From assembly GCA_029891385.1 (NCBI GenBank), contig CM057225.1, forward strand, positions 9,428,560-9,492,559: a stretch of DNA of 64,000 bases, read 5' to 3'. Of this stretch, positions 48,468 through 59,884 are shown piece by piece. The notes beneath the pieces were generated by a model that saw only the letters and a program-made list of their open reading frames with translations, was not told the origin of the DNA and did not search any database. This DNA is from Erythroxylum novogranatense (Eukaryota > Streptophyta > Magnoliopsida > Malpighiales > Erythroxylaceae). The first letter of the stretch is position 1, and each line of letters starts with the position of its first letter. A program made the translations under genes and the position numbers.

Positions 48468-50471
48468 TCATCCAAGGCTCGGGTATGCGATCGGTTCAAG
48501 AAAACACGCGATAAATCCTTTGCCTCGGCCGAGTAAATCTTTCGAGAGTTTCTTCTCCTCCATCATACACCTCGCCATCTCCACTACTGTCCGATTTCTT
48601 CTTTCCACAACTCCGTTTTGCTGTGGAGTGTACGGGGTAGTGAGTTGATGTTTGATACCTGCAAGCTTGCAAATTTGATCAAATTCGTATGAAGTAAATT
48701 CCGACCCATTATCTGTTCTTACAGATTTAATTCTTGCTCCGGATTGATTCTCAATGAGAGTCTTGAACTCCCGATATGTCTTGGCCACCTCTCCTTTGGA
48801 TTTTAAACAATAAATCCAAGAATACCTCGTATAGTCATCTATGATTAAGAGGAAATAACGGCTGCCATTTAGAGAGGCGATAGGCATCGGTCCGCATACG
48901 TCCATGTGTAATAGCTGAAGCTTCTCCTCAGCTCTCCACTTCGATTTCTGGAAAGGTTTACGTGATTGCTTCCCTTTCATGCAGATTTTACATGCAACGT
49001 GATCATGAGATACAGGCGGCAAATCTTCAACCATCTGCTTCTTGTGCATTGTCTCCAACCCATTCATGTGATAGTGGCCGAGCCTCCTGTGCCATAGATT
49101 TATATCACCTGTACTGGTCAACATTGCTTCTTGCTGAAACTCCTCTGGTCTCACCACAAAGCTCTTATTTTTCATTCTGGTGGTGAACAACTCTCTCCCA
49201 AGCTTGTCCAGAACCCTGCATTTATCAGTTTCGAAATACACGGACATACCTTCCTCGATCAGTTGGGCCACGCTTAGTAGATTGTGTTGTATTTTGGGTA
49301 CGAGCAATACATCGGAGATGGTTTTGACACCAAGCTTGGTTGAAATCTCAATTACCCCTCTACCTTCTGCTCGTATGCACACACCATTTCCTACCCTCAC
49401 GTTGGCCTTCATATTGTGATCCAGAATTTTGAATAAAGATGCATCGGGTGTCATGTGACTCGTACATCCGCTGTCGATCAGCCATTCGGACGCATGTGCT
49501 TCAGCCCGATCACAGATGACCACAAAGAGTTGTTCTTCCTCTTCAGCAACTTGTGCATTTGCTTCTTGCTGTTCACCTTGCTTCTTGCAAATAGCTTCCA
49601 TATGTCCCTTCTGATGACATCTTCGGCATTCCACATCCGGCCTCTTCCAACACCTAAACGCAAGATGGTTAGATTTACCACAGTGAGGACATGGATTGTA
49701 TTTATTCGATCTATCTCCTGTAGTGTTCCTGCTTGATTGTTTCTGATGAGCGTTGTGCAAGCTTGGTCCTCTTTTATCTTTCTTCTTCTTCTTGAATCTC
49801 TCCTGACCCACGTTCTTGACTGCGGCCTTGTAAGCTCCTTCAGCTACTTCGGGCCTTCTCATCAAGTGTCTCTGTTCTTGAGCCTGGAGCGCACTTACTA
49901 CTTCAGCAAGTTTAATTTGTCCAATATCTTTGGAATTTTCCAAAGAAACGATGGTTGCTTCAAATTTTTCGGGTACTGAAACCAGAAGCTTTTGTACGAG
50001 CCTTTGATCTTTAAAATCTGCTCCCAAGATCCTAATTTGATCTGCAAGTTGTCTCAATCTTTCGGTATAATTCTTTATAGATTCGTCATCCTTCATCTGA
50101 ATTCTTTCGAATTCACGTAACAAATTCAATATTTTCATATTCTTCAATTTTTCGTCACCCGCATATTCACTCTTCAGAAATTCCCAAATGTCTTTTGCTG
50201 ATCCCAGTGACATTACCCGAGTGAATATGGAAGGTGCGATTGCTTGATATAAGCAAGATTTTGCTCTTGCCTTTTTGGCAATTCTTTCCCTTATCCAACG
50301 CAACTGAGCAATTGGAGCATCGTCAGCGGGAACCTCTACTTCGTAATCCTCATCAATTGGTTCCCACAGATCCTGTCCTTGCAGGTATGCCTCCATTTTT
50401 ATTGCCCAAATCTGGTAACCTTCACCATCGAAGACTGCTGGCTGCATGCTTGGAGCGGATAGCTCAGCCAT
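48468..50471 (-). pseudogene. C4 gag, protease and integrase (open 667-codon 5' part of gag-pol)
   Basis: Start ATG at 50471. Gag core 1-230 (VFDGEGYQIWAIKMEAYLQG, LLREFERIQMKDDESIKNY), basic linker, two zinc knuckles CPHCGKSNHLAFRC and CRRCHQKGHMEAIC (about 260-298), protease EWLIDSGCTSHMTPD (about 335), GAG-pre-integrase zinc site LWHRRLGHYHMNGLE and CKICMKGKQSRKPF, then the integrase core with LLHMDVCGPM, SVRTDNGSEF and TPQQNGVVERRNRTVVEMA, carrying the D,D,E residues. The frame is lost near 48540, after LSKDLL. Everything upstream is uninterrupted, so decay is slight. Confidence 0.93.
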
Positions 50472-50568
50472 CTCAGAGCATGCACACCTGACCGCTTTCG
50501 AATCGGAAAGAAATTTTTATTGCTCAAGACGCAAACCTCTTGCTTACACCCTTACAGTCCCTTAAGAA

Positions 50569-50583
50569 ATCAGCTCGATACCA
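50569..50583 (-). other. Primer binding site of C4
   Basis: The minus strand reads TGGTATCGAGCTGAT three bases inside the 5' LTR. It resembles the TGGTATCAGAGC initiator tRNA-Met site with a small deletion. Confidence 0.8.
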
Positions 50584-50586
50584 TTT

Positions 50587-50907
50587 TGTAGTTTTCAATC
50601 AACCATGCACAAACAATCGACTAATAAATGAAAACTTAGAGAGAAAGCTAGTGTGAGAAGAATTTAAAAAGCAGGGCAAACAGAGCATTGTAAGAACTCG
50701 ATGAAAGACCGAGATTTTCATTCATTGATTCACATATCAACTTCAGTATTCAATTACACATTTATACCTATTTTCTAACTATCATCTAACTAATTTTAAC
50801 CAACTGTTCTTGAGCATCTTGAATTCTTGCATTCTTGAGTCTTTACGTAACTGTATTGTTTGAATGTCTACATGTTGTCCGATAATTCCTGAGACACATA
50901 TCCTACA
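50587..50907 (-). repeat. 5' LTR of C4
   Basis: 321 bp partner of 46100-46426, followed by the GTTTT target duplication at 50908-50912. Confidence 0.93.
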
Positions 50908-50912
50908 GTTTT

Positions 50913-52182
50913 TCCGTTTCTGTGTTTGATGTTTTGGTCTTTTTTCTTCTTGAGTTGTAACGGGGGCTTGAGTTGGCATATGACGCCATACAATAACATT
51001 CAAGTGTTGCCGTTGATTGTCACTGAATAACTAGTCCTCCGATTTGAAATGAATAAAAGAGTCAATCACTTTGAATCACAATTTCATCTAAGTATCAGTA
51101 AGTTAATAATTTGTTTCTTATTTATAAAAGAAATAGTCAATCTCAAAGAATACTGTATTGATATACTTAAATAAATATCTAATTGTTTATTAGAAAATAA
51201 GTTGGCGGACTATACGAATATCATATAAAAATTATTATCTTTTGATAACATAAACGACTTATTCTATTTAGAGTAACTCAACTTAGATATAATATTAAGT
51301 ATGTAGAGATAGTTAAGTAAATTAATAAGTATTCAGTAACTCTAAAATAAATAAGAAGAATGCTCCATTATTCTTAATTAGTAGTGATTTTAAAAATATT
51401 TGATCATACTTAATTGAAATTGGAAAATGATATTATCTAATATCAATTATAAATTAATTGATATTTAATAAGAAAATTATAATTGAATATAAATATAGTA
51501 GACATTTATTTTCTCATCATATGTCTAATTAGACTATTAATTGATGAAAGAATTAATTTATACAATCTAACTATGGATGGACAAGTTGATTCAAATTATT
51601 TTAACATGTTATTAAATGTTGACCTTGATTTATAAATATAAATTATTTAATTGAAGGATTAAGATAAATTAAAAGAGTTTTAATTTACCTAATTATAATT
51701 ATAATTTATAATCATTATCATCATACTAAAAAGGAGTATTTTAAAATAAAAATTAATTTAAATTAATTTAGACTTAATTATGAAGTTGAAAATTTTAAGG
51801 TAATTAGACTCTAATTGTAGTTATTAGTTTAATTTTGATTAGGATAAACACAAAATTATTTTTCTATAAATAGGAAAAGATATCAAAAGATAGGATTGAT
51901 ATCTTTTCATCTTAAAAATATTTAAATTTTCTTCTACGTTCTATGAATACTGATATCTTTTCATCTTAAAAATATTTAAATTTTCTTCTACGTTACTATG
52001 AATACCATTAGGGATTAGATACGTGATCATTTTGTAGTTGATAGTTCAAGAATATTTTTAAATTTTTTTTTTGAATAATGTACATGTCAACCCTATTTTA
52101 GCAAAAAGTGTATTTTAAACCTCAATATTTTCGATAGAATATGATTTGAGCTTTAATGTTTTAAAATGTTCAATTTAAACCA
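50913..52182. other. Displaced SEO 3' flank and AT-rich intergenic DNA
   Basis: Sequence that followed the SEO stop before C4 landed resumes at 50913. AATAAA at 51052-51057 is a candidate original poly(A) signal, about 185 bp after the stop once C4 is subtracted. The rest is AT-rich with no gene. 51898-52005 is a 54-bp tandem duplication (GATATCTTTTCATCTTAAAA...). Confidence 0.55.
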
Positions 52183-52400
52183 CATTACAAGAAATACATA
52201 CAATCCGCGATGTTTTATTAATAAAACTTTGTGAATTTAAACGTCTCGAAAAGTTCAAATTTTTCACAATGTTTTGTGAAAACATTGCGGATTTGTAACA
52301 CTTCTTGTGATGTTTTAAACCCTAAAATATCGCGAAACAAAAACCACGATGTTTTGTTGAAGAAAACATCGGGCAAGGCTTACTTGAAATGTTTTGCTTT
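52183..52400 (+). repeat. CACTA terminal and subterminal repeats
   Basis: Copies of a CGATGTTTT-like motif lie in both orientations at 52207, 52266, 52278, 52308, 52324, 52346 and 52362. Such arrays are transposase binding sites in En/Spm elements. The related AACGATGTCGTTT motif appears at about 52494 and 52540. Confidence 0.75.
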
Positions 52401-54731
52401 AGGAGCAAAATGACATCGTTTGGTCTAGAGAAGGTTGCGAGTCGCAATCATGCATTTCGCTAATGATGTTGCGAGTTCTCCTTCATCTACAAAACGATGT
52501 CGTTTGGTTTGGTTTGGTTTTGGTTTTCTTAAAATCAAACGATGTCGTTTTGGTTTTTTTAAAACCTCTACCCGAGTCCCCCCCTACCTACACGTTGTTT
52601 CCTTCTCCACAACTCCCTTCTTCCTCCTCAAGATTGCTTTGTCGTCTGTCGTGTGCGTGTTCTCCATCGACAGGTTGCATCTCTAGCCATTGTGGTCATC
52701 TTCTCTGGTGCATTTTGTCAAGGTATTTTCTTCTTCTCTCTATCTCTTTAATGTATTTTAAGGATTGTTCATTTCGGGAGTTGCGGAATGTCCATGTGTT
52801 TTTGTGGAATGTCCATGTGTTTCTCATTCTACCCTAGATTTATAGACAAATAGAATGGGGTGTGAGTTTAGAGAGATCAACAAAGATACTTTAATATTTT
52901 AACAAGTAAAATTAACAAATACCATCTCATTCCATTGTTCTTTAATTTTTTTCTCACTGTTATTTTTCAAGTTGGTTATCTCTCTCTACGTTTTATAATC
53001 TTCGTGGGGTGGCTATAACCTTTGTAATGTCTTTATGTAAATTAATTTAACTTGGTTATCTTAAATCGTTCTGCATTGTTCTATGTAGAAGGAAATATAC
53101 TGATGTTTGATATTTGATTAATGTAGGTTTTGTCAATCGTATGGTGAGTCTTCAAAATCAACAGAAAAAAGTCATTTAAAAGCAATATGATGAGCATGTG
53201 GAAGGCAAAGTCTTTTGATAACTTTTTGGACCAATGACAATCATGCAAAAAGGTTTTAGGGATGTCGTAATTATGAGATTTGTTAATTATTGATAATAAA
53301 GTTTTGTTGTTTGATAATGAATAAACTTTGTTAAATTGCTGTAGGATGGGATATTTAATTTTTCAAATGGGTGAATGACTATTTTAGGGAAAAGGAAAAA
53401 TTAGTGATAAATAAATTGAGAATTAAGAATAAAATGTTGAAATTTGAGAACAAGGACTTAAAAGATGGTAAGTGCATAAATAATATGCATCAACTTCAAG
53501 AAAATTTGGCTCTAAGCAAAGTAATAATGTTCATTTAGTTGAAGTAGCAAATATATGATTTGGTTACAAAATACAACAAATCATTTGTCATAGGTTGATA
53601 AAATGTTGAAATTTGAGAAAAAGGACTCAAAAGATGGTACGTACATAAATAACATGCATCAGCTTCAAGAAAAATTGGCTCTAAACAAAGTAATAATGTT
53701 CATTTAGTTGAAGTAGCAAATATATGATTTGGTTACAAAATACACAAATCATTTGTCACAGGTTGAAATACAATGATACACCATATCAATTGTTTAGTTT
53801 GTGAACTTGGTGGTTACTATACTGAACAATATCTATTCATAATATTTTATACATTTAATTGGTGAAGTTTAGTTCTAATTTATCATGTTTTATGATAGAT
53901 ACTATTTCCAAGTGTAAGGAGGAGATAGTTAGAGGAGTCATTAGAAAACAAGAAGCAGGTATGCTAACTTATAACTATCAAGTTGTTGGATTGTTAATTG
54001 GTTTGTTTGCATTTATACTATAGCTATTGAATTTGCTCTATGAAATGCCATATTTTGCTCTATACAATTCCACTAAAGTAAGGATCCTGCATTCATACAT
54101 AAATAGAGATATGAAATGTCATATTTTCCTTAATTTGTTTTATCAATTTTTTTATTACTCTCTCCCTAGTTCTCCATATAGTTTATCAAATAATAATAAA
54201 AATTCTACATGTTAGTATATGTAGAGGAAAGCTAACTTTTCTACGAATGTCTTAGTTGGATTATGTATTTATCAAAATCTTCCTTCTTTTATTTTTTCTA
54301 AGTCGTTAAACAATGGTTTAGGGCTTTCTTTATCTATGACTCTCATAGCTAGTTAGACTTCTTAGAACTTTTTATCTACAACTCTCATATCTACGACTCT
54401 CATTACTACTCAGGGCACTTGCTACAGGGCACCAACAGGTGGTGCATTATGTAGCACCTACTGCTATAGTAATGTAGAACCAGTAGGTATTGTATTGGTC
54501 GCATTGAGGTGCAACAATGAAACACCTGCTGATGTTGCCTACAACAACATATGTTGGTGCCTACAGTGCTTCAGGCAGCACTAGCAGGTACTAAAATGCA
54601 GCAGTTCCTTATAGATTTTCCATATATTGCAATTGTTTACTATAAATATTATGTTTGAGTTTGGTTGATTTGCCACTAACATAACATAACGTTCTCATTC
54701 TTATATTTAATTAATAGGTATTTTTTGCTCT
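52401..54731 (+). other. CACTA non-coding leader
   Basis: No assignable gene. Open frames at 52435 and 52463 are pyrimidine-rich and look like chance. It holds a 169-bp tandem duplication (53431-53768) and, at 54418-54596, a cluster of GGTGC/GCACC words in opposing orientation. Confidence 0.55.
53431..53768 (+). repeat. Tandem duplication, 169 bp, in the CACTA leader
   Basis: Units 53431-53599 and 53600-53768 both begin AAAATGTTGAAATTTGAGAA and end near CATTTGTCAYAGGTTGA. Differences are a few point changes and one short deletion in the second unit. Confidence 0.85.
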
Positions 54732-56940
54732 ATGGATAAGAGTTGGATGAATAGTATTAGGGTTTTCCATGAATACATTGATGGAGTTAGAATATTTATG
54801 AATTTTGTGGCAGAAAAAAATGACAAAGATTGTGAAATTTCATGCCCCTGTGCATGTTGCATGAATTGTTGTATGAGGTCTCAGATGATTTTTTTGACCA
54901 TTTAATGCAATTCGGCATGAACCAACCATACACCCACTAGGTTTTATAGGGTGAACTACCATAATATAGATTTATCTCTAGGGAAGAAAGGCTTGACGCT
55001 GCAAATGTAGACATTGATGGGACGGGCAATGATATTAATGATGGTGATGGTGATGAGGAGGATGATGGCATGCAAGATTTGCTTCATGATAAGGGTACTT
55101 TCTTAAATGATTGTCCAATTAATTAGGATGGAAGGAGTCCTCCTATAGGCATCAGAGATTCTATTATGGGTGCCTTTCATGAATTGTTGAGTAAAGCAAC
55201 TGAAGAGTTGTACCTTGTATGTACAAACTTTTCAAAGTTGTCATTTTTAATAAAGTTGTTTCACTCAAAAGTATACAACAAGTAGAGCAATGAGTTATTT
55301 GACATGTTACTTGCTTTGTTGAGGGATGTGTCACCTAATTGTAAATCTTTTCCAAAGTCCTAATATGAAACAAATCAATTTCTACGGAGCCTAGGTTTGG
55401 GTTATGTGTCAATACATGCATGTAAGTACAATTGTTCCCTATTTTGGAAACAGTATGGGGACTTAAAAAGTTGTCCCTAGTATGGAACATCAAGATGGAG
55501 AATTAATGATGGTAGGGGTAAGAAGATACCTCATAAAGTATTGCAGTACTTTCCATTAATGTCCAGATTATAACGATTATTCATGTCAAGTAAGACCATT
55601 AAACAAATGACTTGGCATAATGATAGGCCTAAAGGTAATAGTAATACCATGGTTCATCCTTCTGATGGAGAAGCTTGGAAGAGCTTTGATGAGCTATATC
55701 ATGAGTTTGCTAGAGAACCGTGTAATGTTAGACTAGGCTTAGCAACAGATGGTTTCAATCCACATGCAATTTGTCACTTTCATATAATATATGACATGTT
55801 GTTCTCTTAGCATACAATTTACACCCTTGGATGTGTATGGATGAGTAATTTTTTATGCTATCGCTGGTTATTCCAAGTCCGAAAGCGGTGGGTAAAGATA
55901 TTGACGTCTATATGAGATCACTGGTAGATAAGTTAAATGAGTTGTAGGAAGATGCTTTTGATGTTTTTGATGCTTCAAAAGGAAATTTTTTTTGATGCAT
56001 GTAGCATTAATGTGGACTATCAATGACTTTCCAACCTATGGTAATATTTTTAGGTGGAGCAATAAAGGCTATAAGGCAGGCCTTGTTTGTAACAAGCACA
56101 CTATTTCTTGTAAGTTAAGAAGATTGGTTACTTAAGCCATCGACATTTTCTTCCTTATCATCCACAGAGAAAAAGCAAGAAGTTATGGAATAATTATGTC
56201 ATGTGCAGAATATATGTTATGGAAAACACCTTAGCAATAAGAGGAGAACAAAATTGGAAGGAGAGTTAAATTGGAATTAAAAAAACATTCTTTTTGATCT
56301 ACCATATTGGCATGAGTTAAGATTAAGGCATAACCTTTATGCATAAAGAAAAAAATATTTGTGACAATATGCTTGGTACTTTAATGAATGTTGAAGGTAA
56401 AACCAAAGATACAATCAAGGCATGACTTGATTTGGAAGATATGAACATTCGAAAGGAATTACATTTGAAAAGAGCAGCTGATGGAACTATTGTGGAAAAA
56501 TGTCCAGTCTATTATACAATGTCTTCCGATGAGAAGAAGAAGTTTTGCAGTTTGTAAAGCAGGTGAAGTTCTCAAATGGTTACGCATATAATATACCTAG
56601 ATGTGTTAATGTTGATGAAAGGAAGATTGCTGGACTTACTTCTCATGATTGTCATATACTGTTACAAAGCATTCTTCCTTTAGACATACGTGCTATCTTG
56701 AATAAAGATGTGACATGTATTTTAATGGAGTTGGGGGAATTCTTTCATCGAATTTATAAACAAAGTTTGAATAAGGATGATGTACAAAAGATGTGTGATG
56801 AGATAACTTTAATCTTATGCAAACATGAAATGATATACCCAACGACATTCCTTGATGTCATGGTATATTTGGCTATTCATTTGTCAAATGAAGCCTTACT
56901 TGGTGGGATAGTTACATATAGATGGTTGTATCCTAATTGA
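54732..56940 (+). pseudogene. CACTA TNP2-like transposase pseudogene
   Basis: The transposase cuts and moves CACTA elements. Start MDKSWMNSIRVFHEYIDGVR at 54732 is the transposase-associated domain, with CPCACCMNC cysteines. The core follows in broken frames: LLSKATEELYLVCTNFSKLS (55180-55250), LRSLGLGYVSIHACKYNCSL, then an open part at 55583-55810 with WHNDRPKGNSNTMVHPSDGE and RLGLATDGFNPHA. The C-terminal DUF4218-type domain is open at 56545-56940 (LTSHDCHILLQSILPLDIRA, TFLDVMVYLAIHLSNEA, YRWLYPN). More than ten stops or frameshifts. G3 lies 70 bp after the last codon. Confidence 0.88.
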
Positions 56941-58084
56941 GAGGTATTATTTAAATTTATTATATCACTCTTAAAAGTTAAGTAAATAGTGTCCTTTCTA
57001 ATTATGGTTTGTAACATCCCGTTACCAATGTGATGGGCATATCGGTAATTCGGATGGGTTAGGACGTGTGCATGCATAATTTGAATTTCATAAGCATTTA
57101 GCCTCTATAATTATTAATAAATGATTGTTATTGCACAAGCATATGTATGTATATACATGTATGACAATTTCTTGATTAAATTGTGTAAATTGGAAAATTA
57201 GGTGATAATTGTGCGGATTAGGGGTTTGAAAATTGAAATTGGAGTATAGGATTTTGTATTTCCTAATTTTGAGGATTTATATGAATTTTTCTAGAATTTT
57301 TAGAGTTATGGCTCCGGACCGAAAAAATGGCCTAATGACTGATAAATGGGGATTCCGGTTCCGAAATCAATTGGTAATTGATATGAGATAATTTGAGTTA
57401 TGATTTTAGGATTTATTATACATAGTCATTGCGAAATCGGGAGAAATTTAGAATAAGAGTCGGATATTAGACCCTGAGTTTTGAGCATGTGGCTTGAGAG
57501 CTGCCAAACATGCCTTAAGCCTTAAGTATAAAAACCCTAATCTTTGAATATTGCCTCCCACGACACCCTTGCCTTTGAAAGAAGATTTTCACCTTCGTTC
57601 TTCTTTTCTCCTTCATGATCCATCATCTTTGCTTCCTGTTTCTATTTTCTTCTCTTAAATTGTTCCATTCATCATCTTCAACCTAGCTTAAGTCTTGGAT
57701 TTGAGAAGATGACTTTTGGTGGAGAAAGAAGTGATTGCCGTGGATGTGCCTAGGTTTGAAAATTGGAGATTCTTAGTGATTTTGAAAAGTTTGAGGCTTG
57801 AATCAAGTAAGTTCTTACTCCTTTATGTTTTAGATAGTTTGATTTGATCATTGATTAGAGTTATTCATTGTTTAAGAATGTATAAGTCTCGGATGATAGG
57901 GTTATGAGAAATTTGTTAATTTTGATTTAGGTATTTGTAGAATAATTGATTTTTGATGGAATTGAGTTTAGGGGTTAGTAGATTAGAGTATTGGGAGTTG
58001 TTTTGGAGTGTTTAGAATGGAATTGGATGAATAAGAAATCTGCAGATCTGAGAAATTCTGGGTTTCGGACGTATTTCTGGGTTT

Positions 58085-58270
58085 GCACGTCGCGACGAGC
58101 ATTTAATTCTACGTCGCGGCGAACTAGTTTCTTCCGCACGTCACGACGAGTGAAGGCGCACGTCGCGGCGAGCATAAGTGAACACGCCGCGGGGAGAGCT
58201 GCGCGTGCGTCGCGGCGATGGCGAGGTGGTCTCGCCGCGGCGAGCGATCATGCGCCGCGGCGAGGACCCC
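58085..58270 (+). repeat. GC-rich palindrome array in the G3 LTR
   Basis: At least eight variants of CGTCGCGGCGAG, the best being TCGCCGCGGCGA (a perfect palindrome), recur at intervals of about 15-30 bp in very GC-rich DNA surrounded by AT-rich LTR. Related arrays lie in both G1 LTRs; I see none in the G2 LTRs. Confidence 0.8.
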
Positions 58271-59040
58271 AATTCTCCGAAGATGAATTTAATGGTTTTA
58301 AGTGATAAATTTGAGGTTTAAATTCCCCAATGAGTTGGTTTTCGATTGATTGTGATTTAGACTAAGAATTGTAAATTAATAAGAGGGAAACTCGAGATTG
58401 AATTCGATGGTTCTCGAAATCGAATGGCGATTTATTAGGGAATGTGATTTGTGATTGAAATATGATTTTAGAGAATTTAGAACTTAGTCCATTGAATTAT
58501 GATATTATGAATTACTATCAATTGGAGTGAAAGAGTTGAATTGGAGAGATTCGGGAATAGGATCGAAAATGTCATAAACATGTACAGTACGTAATTCAAT
58601 CGCTGCATGTGAACTATTAAATATTGGAAATTGTATAATTAGTAATATTGGTATTATTTTGATTGTTTTAGAGGCTCAAGTGGAGCGACGATCGTCCGAT
58701 ATAGCGGAGACTTCCCGACAGTAGCTCGGAAGTTATAGGTGAGTAACCTAGTTGGTTTCTCAACCTGTATGTGTTAAATTTTATGCACCTATTCCATGTG
58801 GAGTTAAGGAAGGATTATGTGTGTTTGTTTTGATTGATTTTGGACCACAGGTGTTCGGAATATTTGGAATATGTTATAGAAGTATTAATTGTGCCTAATT
58901 GAACTTGAATTGGTTAAATGCGAAATTGGATATAGTGTGTTAGGTTGTGACACAGTTATTGCAAACCGAGGCATGTGCATTCATACATAAAAGTATGATC
59001 AGATAATGACAGTTGTGACCAGAGCAACCACCGTATTTCA

Positions 59041-59160
59041 GAGCTTTAAGCTCAACGCACAGGGCCTCGTGCCCAACTTATTTTTAGAGCCACAGGCTCA
59101 GCGTATTAGGGCTTCAAGCCCAATGCTTTTCAGAGCCACTGGCTCAACGTAAATGAGCTC
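59041..59160 (+). repeat. Row of five 13-nt hairpins in the G3 LTR
   Basis: Perfect short hairpins at 59041 (GAGCTTTAAGCTC), 59062 (GGGCCTCGTGCCC), 59087 (GAGCCACAGGCTC), 59109 (GGGCTTCAAGCCC) and 59133 (GAGCCACTGGCTC), then a bare GAGCTC at 59155. Starts are 21, 25, 22 and 24 bp apart. GAGC and GGGC stems alternate, and each hairpin is followed by AAC, AGC or AAT. Confidence 0.85.
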
Positions 59161-59784
59161 AGGCGCACGGTCACAATAATTTAATAAATGGAAAAGTGTC
59201 ACACGTGCATTTTTGTATATGACTGATAAAATGTGAATTGCATGAAAAGTGAAACGCCTTATAAATGTGAAATTGAATGCATATGATTTTCTGATTGTGC
59301 TAATATATGATATTATATGAATTTTTTGAATATGCATGAGTTGAGTGAACCCTCGATGATGGTTTCTCGCTGAGTTCGCAAACTCACCCAACATTGCAAT
59401 TATTTTTCAGGACAACAGTAGTTGACTCCTAGCTCCAGAGTTAGATTTTTCTTGCCTTGTGGATCATTGGCACGAGAAGCTATGGCTCACAGGTTGGTCA
59501 GCGGGGATCGATTTTGGGATGACCTAGTTTAGGCTCTTGTATCAGTTTCTTTTGGCATAGTGTGTATAGACAGTGAAAACTGATGAACTTATAAATTCTG
59601 TATCAAGGTTATGAAATGGAAATCTTCTGGTTTCAAAATTTAGTGATTTTGATATTTCATTATATTGATGCCATGTGGATTTTAGAAATGATCGTTCGTA
59701 GTGCATCCTCATCGTAGGTTTTGTATCGGAATGACCTACGGGCGTCCCGGTGCGTACCCTATGGTAAGGGGGCGCTACATTAGG

Positions 59785-59800
59785 TGGTATCAGAGCATGG
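59785..59800 (+). other. Primer binding site of G3
   Basis: TGGTATCAGAGCATGG five bases after the LTR, a perfect initiator tRNA-Met type site and the same as in G2. Confidence 0.9.
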
Positions 59801-59884
59801 TTTGACATCTTTTAGGCATAGTATATTTTAGGTTTGAATTTCACTAAGAAAAGCATGAATTGATCAGAATTATGGTTTTGTTAT

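Larger units (their letters stand above)
46100..50907 (-). mobile_element. Copia element C4 in the SEO 3' region
   Basis: A 4.8 kb element with short LTRs (46100-46426 and 50587-50907), ends TGTAGGATATG...AACTACA on the minus strand, and GTTTT duplicated at 46095-46099 and 50908-50912. Primer site, gag, protease, integrase, RT, RNase H and polypurine tract are all present. The first 660 codons are open; a few frameshifts lie between integrase and RT. It is opposite in direction to the SEO gene and is the best preserved Copia here. Confidence 0.95.
52183..57009 (+). mobile_element. CACTA (En/Spm) DNA transposon, 5' part
   Basis: The left end CATTACAAGAAATA is one base from the usual CACTACAAGAAA terminal repeat. 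It is followed by a dense set of GATGTTTT subterminal motifs and then a TNP2-type transposase in the same direction. Gypsy G3 interrupts it at 57010, so the right end is outside the window and the 3-bp target duplication cannot be tested. Confidence 0.8.
57010..59779 (+). repeat. 5' LTR of G3
   Basis: 2.77 kb, TGTAACATCCC...GGGCGCTACA. Contains a GC-rich palindrome array (58085-58270) and a hairpin row (59041-59160). Edges are set by the primer site and by identity with the G2 LTR ends. Confidence 0.9.

Noticed and set aside
52435..52837. Two overlapping serine/proline/phenylalanine-rich ORFs in the CACTA leader
   Set aside because: Pyrimidine-rich sequence with no recognisable domain; different frames give similar composition.
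57991..58305. 104-codon ORF with arginine-rich repeats in the G3 LTR
   Set aside because: An open frame through the GC palindrome array; low stop density explains it.
59041..59160. CRISPR-like array
   Set aside because: Regular spacing is suggestive, but units are only 13 nt and differ in sequence, and the context is a plant LTR.
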